Source: Tubulanus polymorphus (taxonomy: Eukaryota; Nemertea; Palaeonemertea; Tubulaniformes; Tubulanidae). Taken from it: a DNA stretch of 64,000 bases. The notes under the pieces are model-generated. The model was not told the origin of the DNA. It saw only the letters and a list, made by a program, of their open reading frames with translations, and ran no database searches. Shown piece by piece: positions 58,221 to 64,000 of this stretch (position 1 is its first letter; the number at the start of each line of letters is the position of its first letter). Location: NCBI RefSeq assembly GCF_964204645.1, contig NC_134026.1:22462650-22526649 (forward strand), in the 5' to 3' direction. A program made the position numbers and the translations under genes.

Positions 58221-59110
58221 TCACATCAGGGCCGGACAGTTGTACAATCTTGCAGGTGCAAATTGGACGACCGTTGATTTGTACTTTCTTAATTGAATGG
58301 CCATAACATAAGGCGGGCAGCCGGTGTAAGTGTAAACACATTCGGCGACTTCATCGGCGAAACTATAACAAAAATACATAACAGAACATGTATTTAATCG
58401 GTATATTACACATCATTAAGATATCATGAAGTATCGTGATCTAAATATATCTACGTTAAGATAATTTCTATAGGGATTGCATATATTTAGTCATTTTCAA
58501 AATATCTAAGTATCGAGTGTATATAATATTCTTTGCACAAACAAGCTAGATAAAATCAGTATGACATGCGCTTATTTGTACGAAACTTACCCACAAAGGA
58601 TGGTCATGTCAGTGACGTCCATGTATTTTGGAATTTCGTTAAAATACCGAGAGCACGACCCAAACATCATTAGGTTAACGAAAAGAAATGCATTATTTAA
58701 ATATCCTTGGCAAACTGACATAGGTGGATAAACTTTCTCAACTGTTTTGGTCGTAGTAGGTTTGTTTCGCGTGGAAGTTGGTGAAATTTTTGTTTGTTCT
58801 GTAGTTTCTTTAGGAGTAACCACTGTGGACGAAGATATTGCTTTCGACGGTGAAATTGTTGTATCACGAGATGAAGGATGCATTTTCCGAGTACTCGAAT
58901 TATCTAAGTATCTAGTAATCGTTGAAATAAATGTATGGACTAATGGAGTTATCGAAGATCTTTTCATTTTTTCATGCGACGTTGTTGATTTCAGTTTATG
59001 TGAAAAGGTTGTGGGTTCAAATGATGATGTCATCTGTTTAACCGACATTAAAGGTACCGTAAACACAGACGCCGTTTGCTCTTTTGAAGGCCGAAGTGTG
59101 AAAGGTCTCG

Positions 59111-59168
<58 letters not shown>

Positions 59169-61769
59169 GGGAGACAAGGTTGACTTAGGTATACCGGTCG
59201 TTTTTCCACCAGTAGCTGTTTTCTCAGTTGTTGTAGCAATTTTTGTTGTTTGGAATGTTAATGATGGCTTTCTAGGTGGTATGGTAGCTGTGGAGGTTTT
59301 TCGATCCGAACCAGTTACCGAAAGAGTTGTATCAATATGTGTAACTTCTTTTACACTATTTGATATTGACGATTGTCCTAAACCATATGAAGTAGGCAAT
59401 GGTGAAAAGATAGTTTGCGTGTTGCTGGTGGATGTTGGCATATCTGAAGTACGCAGTGTATAAGAGGAGGTTGTAATCGTTTTAGTGACAGGTGATGGCG
59501 AAGAAGCGAATGCTGTAAGCATTTTGCTGCTGGAAGATGTCGGTCTATATGAAGTAGGCAATAGAGAAGATGTTTTCGGTCTACTTGTAGGTTTAGGCCT
59601 CTTGGATGTAGGTAATGGTAAAAAGGTGGTTTGTGTTTTACTGATAGGTGTTGGTATATCTGAAGTAGGCAATGACGGAAAGGTTGTTTGTTTGATCCTA
59701 CTGGTAAGTGTTGGTTGGTACGAAGATGGTGGCTTAGGTGTACCTGTACGTGATGTGTGCATCACCTTTGATGTAAACCTTACTGTAGATGATTTAGGCA
59801 CGCTTATCTTTATTGCTGATCTTGTGTTTCGCATTGTAGTCGTTTCATTCTGTGAAAAAGATGAACGCTTAGGAATGGTTGCGAATGACGTCTGTCGAGG
59901 TCTAAGTGAGCTGTAAGATATCCCAGTAAAGGTTTTGACTGTTGGGATTTTGGGACTGGATGTTTTGAATATCATTGAAGATTGCTGTGGAACCTTTGAG
60001 GTTAAAGAAGGACTTGTCAGTTTTGTTGGCTGTGAAGTTCTTTGTGGTGACAATTCTGTAATAACTGCCGAACGCCAAGAAAAACTTGATGATTCTTTTG
60101 TAGATATTTGACTTGGACTCAGTGAAAACTTCTCAGAGGCAGTTGACGAAACTTCTATTAATGCGGAGGTGGTTTGTGATTTCGGCTTCACGGATGAGGG
60201 TTGACTCTGGAACATTGTAGTGTGCATCGATGGTGATGCAGATGAACTGGGAGTATGTTTAGGCGAATTTGCAGTGCTGGGTAGTGGTGTGACAGTCGAT
60301 GTTGGAAAAGAGGATATTGCTTGATCAGAAGTTGATGTAGAGGAAAGCGTTTTAGTTGCCATATCAGATTTTGTCGTTAATATACCGGTAGTTCGCTCAG
60401 TTGACACTGGACGTATTGTTGAAGTGGTCGTCACTTGGCGTGATATCGGAAATGGTGTCGAAACAGAGGATGTCGAGACAATTTTAGGCGACTGTGTTTG
60501 AATAGTCGATCCCATCTGCGTTGAGGTCGTAGTATATGTTTTTGCACCAATATATGACTTATTTGTTGAAGGATTACTTTCTGTTGTGCTGCTCATCTGC
60601 GACGACCTTTCTACATTAATCACATCTATAACGAAGCCATATAAAACACTTAGAACCTTAGATTACGCGCTCAGACGTATGTCATTTGAACTTTCTATTA
60701 CCTATAATTTGAATATTAGTGATACTGTATCCCATGACGTCGTTTGAATTGGCCAATACTGACATGATGGCATCCGTATCTGATGGTCGTATATTTCTCA
60801 TAGCGCTTATCATAAATTCCACTTTAACACTGCCTTCGCTGAAAATGAAACATAAATGATTCACAAGCAATGCAGATGGAGCACTTGTGGCTGTCGTCGT
60901 ATTGATGCTTTTGATCGAAATGTTGCTACCTGAAGTTTACAATGCGTGACGAATGGTAAAAAGACGAAACGTTTTTCGATGCTCGGTAGATTCTGTCCAG
61001 CTGAAAATGATGCACGTGATTCCATCATTAATGTGTTCCTTGGTGAACACGATATGGAATTCGAAATCTAGGAATAAGCTTCGAAATGTATTTTGTCTCG
61101 TTGATAATTGACAAACAAATACAAAATGAATGTAGAACGTCAACCTTCTTACCCTAGTTTCTAGTGATTCGGCTAGATTTCGGAATTCCTCACTTTCATC
61201 GTTTTCAAGCGCTCGCGTAAATTTCATCTTTGAAATCGTAAATGCCAATTTGACGTACGCAAAACTGGGAGCGATGGAAGTTTGACCTGGAATAAAACAG
61301 TGTTTTGGTTCTTAGTAGACATATCAAGAGATGAATGGCACATTAATTCATTAACTATCGGCACATTTTGTCTTACGTAGAACAGGTGTTCTGGAAACAT
61401 TGGAAGAATTGCGACCACTAGGTTTCCACAGTGCTGTGGGTGATAATAACCAGAAAGTATATTCTATTATATAAACGTAAGAAAATTCACACTTATAAAA
61501 GATCGCAGTTTTTGTACCTAAAACCATAAATACTGTCATCAGTGCAATGAAAGTGATCATCGCTAACAAAGAAATAACCGCACATCGTCGCCTTCTAAGA
61601 CACGGGATTTCTTCTTGTTTTTCAACTAAATCAACTAACAATAATGAAAGACATAAGGCATCAAACAATTGACTTCTCTCATTTCATTCTTGTTATATTG
61701 TTAATAGTTAACTCATTACCGTCAGGGGAAGATCGTTCGTCGTCGTCTGATCGCCGAAAACTCGATAAT
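58221..61769 (-). CDS. SEA-domain mucin-like type II membrane protein (5' end open)
   Basis: Exons 61769-61720, 61625-61518, 61433-61377, 61286-61153, 61000-60930, 60838-60702, 60625-58591 and 58362-58221 join in frame to about 910 residues plus an unresolved N-terminal exon. A cytosolic N-terminal part (DDDERSSPDVEKQEEIPC) is followed by LRRRR and one membrane helix (CAVISLLAMITFIALMTVFM), giving type II topology. A SEA domain follows (FTRALENDESEEFRNLAESL, then RIVNFSEGSVKVEFMIS). GSVKV matches the GSVVV-type site where SEA domains cleave themselves. The 2-kb exon then encodes about 600 residues of Ser/Thr/Pro-rich mucin stalk, including a poly-Thr tract. The last about 90 residues form a module with six cysteines (VCQGY, GSC, LCG, ECV, GCPP, YNCP). 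It is probably a heavily O-glycosylated surface protein. The upstream frame at 61863-62057 may hold the start but does not join in phase. Confidence 0.8.
59108..59169 (-). repeat. (AAC)n trinucleotide repeat coding for poly-Thr
   Basis: About twenty uninterrupted GTT units on the plus strand, read as ACA (Thr) in the mucin stalk frame. Pure triplets without synonymous variation mean recent slippage. The length is probably polymorphic between individuals. In other frames it gives poly-Gln or poly-Val, which are not real products. Confidence 0.95.
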
Positions 61770-61862
61770 CTGCGAAAATTTATAATTGTGACCTCAAAAG
61801 AAAGAATAAAGTATTCATATAAAATTGATACTAGTTACTGGTTTGGTGGTTTGTTTACACAT

Positions 61863-62057
61863 TCAAGTACACTTTTTGTATGCTGAAAATAAAAGAATAT
61901 TTGGAATAAGAGAGTGATTTATGAGATTTTGTATTGAAGAAAATCGACACCATCCAACCGGGAAGTCTCTCAAACACACGGAGTTATATACTGGTCCATG
62001 ATCTTGCTCCGTGCTGGTGGGAACAATAGGCCGCACCGCTATCCAATTCACTGTCAT
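61863..62057 (-). other. Possible 5' exon region of the SEA/mucin gene
   Basis: A minus-strand open frame starts MTVNWIAVRPIVPTSTEQDH just upstream of the first placed mucin exon. Its visible donors leave the wrong phase for the exon starting at 61769, so it is either unrelated, or spliced through an exon I did not find. Confidence 0.25.
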
Positions 62058-62305
62058 GACTAGATCAATCGGATTGAGGAAGGACGATTTTTAACATGGC
62101 TAGACCGGTTTCTGGTTATTTCTAACATTAATAGACAAATCAGGTCGCCATTACCATGTACGCTATCGGTGCCCTACTGTATTATTATTATGAAATCGGT
62201 TTAGTCGAAATTCTGAATTTCGATTCTAATTTCAGCTGAATTCAGTTATCTTTTCCCACAATCCATACGTATTCATATCTAAAATATATTCCTACTATAT
62301 TCAAT

Positions 62306-63041
62306 ATGGATGATCATTTAGGAGAAAGTTGGTAAGTTACGCCGAATACTTATCTGATACCTCAGAAGGAGCGCCGAAGGACAGAGTAATATCTTTAAGT
62401 TCCATTTTCTGATTGACGCGAAACGGTCTCGAAAAATAAAATCCCGCATAAGCTTTTAAGTGCTATGTGGCGTTGACGAATAATGATCTACAACGACAGT
62501 ATGCAGTATATTTATAGTCTTCAATGATATTTATGTATTTCTGGAATACCCGTGGCAGTTCTTTTCACGAATGAATTATAAATGGTACCGATACTTTCCT
62601 TAGGACCTGTATATACTTTCATGGTTTCTATTCTAAACGCTGTAAACCGGCCTGTAAAACTACTACGTTTTTTCATTGCCATACGTTCTAATTCAAAATC
62701 TACGTACCTATATTTTTCTTGAATTCCATCGTAGTTTGCATAAAAAGGGGGCGTATGATAGTGACGTGGCAATTGGGCGACGAGCGATTAGAATGACCGG
62801 TAAAAATGGAATCTCGTTCCGCAAAAAAGAATTTGCCTTTTGGGCTATTGACTCTCGTCCAAAGGACTGCGCTCATCCGACGATCGATATGTTTTCAGGT
62901 GTCAGCAGTCGACCAATTCGAATTAATTTTGCAGCTGAACTAAACGGACGCTTGCGTGCGAACATGAGAGATTTATATTTCATCATCCAGACGAGAGAAA
63001 GCATCATGCAACTGAACACGTCAGTAATTGTCTCTCATTAA
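62306..63041 (+). other. Possible short gene or exon, unrecognised
   Basis: An ATG at about 62306 (MDDHLGES) runs into a donor-like gtaagt, and a frame ending at 63041 reads FRKKEFAFWAIDSRPKDC, then FAAELNGRLRANMRDLYFII. The composition is protein-like, but the two parts do not join in phase. A competing minus-strand frame at 62521-62772 (TPPFYANYDG, FTGRFTAFRIETMKVYTGP) overlaps part of it. At most one is likely to be real. Confidence 0.25.
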
Positions 63042-64000
63042 TTATTACGAAAATAAATTATTCTATCCATCGTGACTATGAAGTCTCGTCAACATTTTTA
63101 ACAATCAAATGACGACGTTATGTGATCTTGTTAAGCCTGGTTTCCACGGAAGCAAGCTGGAAACCGTTCATGAAAACCAGTTTTTAGGAAGGGACCGTCA
63201 TTGTCTTTCCTGAAGTAGGTAATTTTACCGTTTTTCTACCAATTTAGAGCAGCGGAATTGAAATTCCCTGGAATCCTTGGAACTTGGATTTGTATAGGCC
63301 CAGTGAACCAGGACGTAAACAATCTCGTGGCGATCTAAACAATCTTATTCAAACCCTGGTGGCGACAGAGTTTCTTGGTCAAAGGTTCATCTCTGGCCTC
63401 TCCACCGTTGGTAAAAAGAAACATCGAACCAGCTTATAATGCCCTGCGAGGCGCTTAGCGGGTTGAGGGTGTTTAAAAAACAATCTAGTGTCTTATTTGT
63501 ACCGTAATGTATACGACAATCGTATATGTATTTTCAAAACTCCAGTGAAACTCAACAACTGATCCTACGAAACAATAGATGCTGTATAACGTTTATTAGG
63601 CTTTGGCTATATAGAAGACTGGTATCATAACTTTAAGCCAGAGGCGAACTAAATTAATGTTTGATAATTGAGTTTATCGTCCTGAGTTAAAGTCTATAAA
63701 ACGCCTCTTTAAGTTAACATTATGACCAGTCTATGAAACCGGATCAACATGTCATAAAATGCTTATCTAACATAGTTTTGAAAGTTAATCAAAACTTCAC
63801 TAAGAAGACTTATATGGGTCGTCAAATTTCAGAGCAATTGCACTTTCCATTGGAATGATTCTACTTCAAGCTCTACATATCGAATCGATGTGATATTATC
63901 ATTTGTCCAAAGGAAATTCAAACATGGCACCATTGTCGAGTTACGTGTTGCCTGGAAACGTGGGACGCGCTGGAAGAGGTGGATGTAGCGTTGGTTGAGA
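63042..64000. other. Non-coding or unresolved right end
   Basis: No supported exon. Near 63924 an ATG opens a short frame (MAPLSSYVLPGNVGRAGRGG) that reaches a stop before the window edge; it could be a first exon of a gene beyond the window, but the evidence is too thin to call it. Confidence 0.35.

Noticed and set aside
59048-59239. Minus-strand frame with poly-Gln
   Set aside because: Off-frame reading of the same triplet repeat inside the mucin exon.
58747-59463. 238-codon plus-strand frame rich in Val
   Set aside because: Antisense of the mucin stalk exon; the minus frame is longer, has splice continuity and a recognisable architecture.

Overview
The window is animal nuclear DNA. It has GT-AG introns of a few hundred bases, bilaterian gene families (a tailless/TLX nuclear receptor, signal peptide peptidase, SEA and MAM ectodomains, a TIR protein), long AT-rich gene-poor stretches, microsatellites and small transposon remnants. 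A marine lophotrochozoan-type invertebrate is the most likely source. That is an inference from gene content; nothing in the sequence fixes the phylum. I assembled gene models by hand from splice signals and reading-frame continuity. In the four genes rebuilt from start to stop with family support, and in two complete genes without family support, the summed exon lengths are exact multiples of three.

Layout. 1-9.8 kb: no convincing gene; a long (TA)n tract near 8.84-9.06 kb. 9.8-15.6 kb, minus: an NR2E1 (TLX/tailless) nuclear receptor in eight coding exons, one of only 19 nt. 15.6-30.4 kb: a large gene desert 5' of NR2E1 with a 510-bp perfect (CCCTCT)n tract at 18.8-19.3 kb, hairpins and degenerate repeats. 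30.4-34.1 kb: a tandem array of about 224- and 248-bp units. Each unit carries a minus-strand 3' splice site and 5' splice site in register, so the array looks like a row of duplicated exons. It is interrupted by a 1.2-kb insertion with a LINE-like tail. 34.2-34.6 kb: a MITE-like element with long terminal inverted repeats and a TAGTCG target duplication. 35.2-36.9 kb: a small minus-strand membrane-protein locus with a PPxY tail, part of which is duplicated in inverted orientation.

37.8-63 kb is the gene-rich part. It holds an unrecognised 259-residue protein with a myristoylation-type N terminus (plus); HM13/signal peptide peptidase (minus, 11 exons); and, head to head with HM13, a TIR-HEAT protein of 472 residues (plus, 11 exons) that is also predicted to be myristoylated and keeps the glutamate expected for TIR NADase activity. 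Next come four tandem 150-bp repeats each carrying a CTCF-like core motif (50.7-51.3 kb), an unrecognised 409-residue protein (minus), a MAM-like type I membrane protein with PPxY/LPxY tail motifs (plus), and, tail to tail with it, a SEA-domain mucin-like type II membrane protein with a poly-threonine tract and a six-cysteine C-terminal module (minus).

The most interesting candidates are the TIR-HEAT gene and its head-to-head and myristoylation context, the exon-like tandem array, the inverted duplication of a PPxY-tail exon, and the tandem CTCF-like array.
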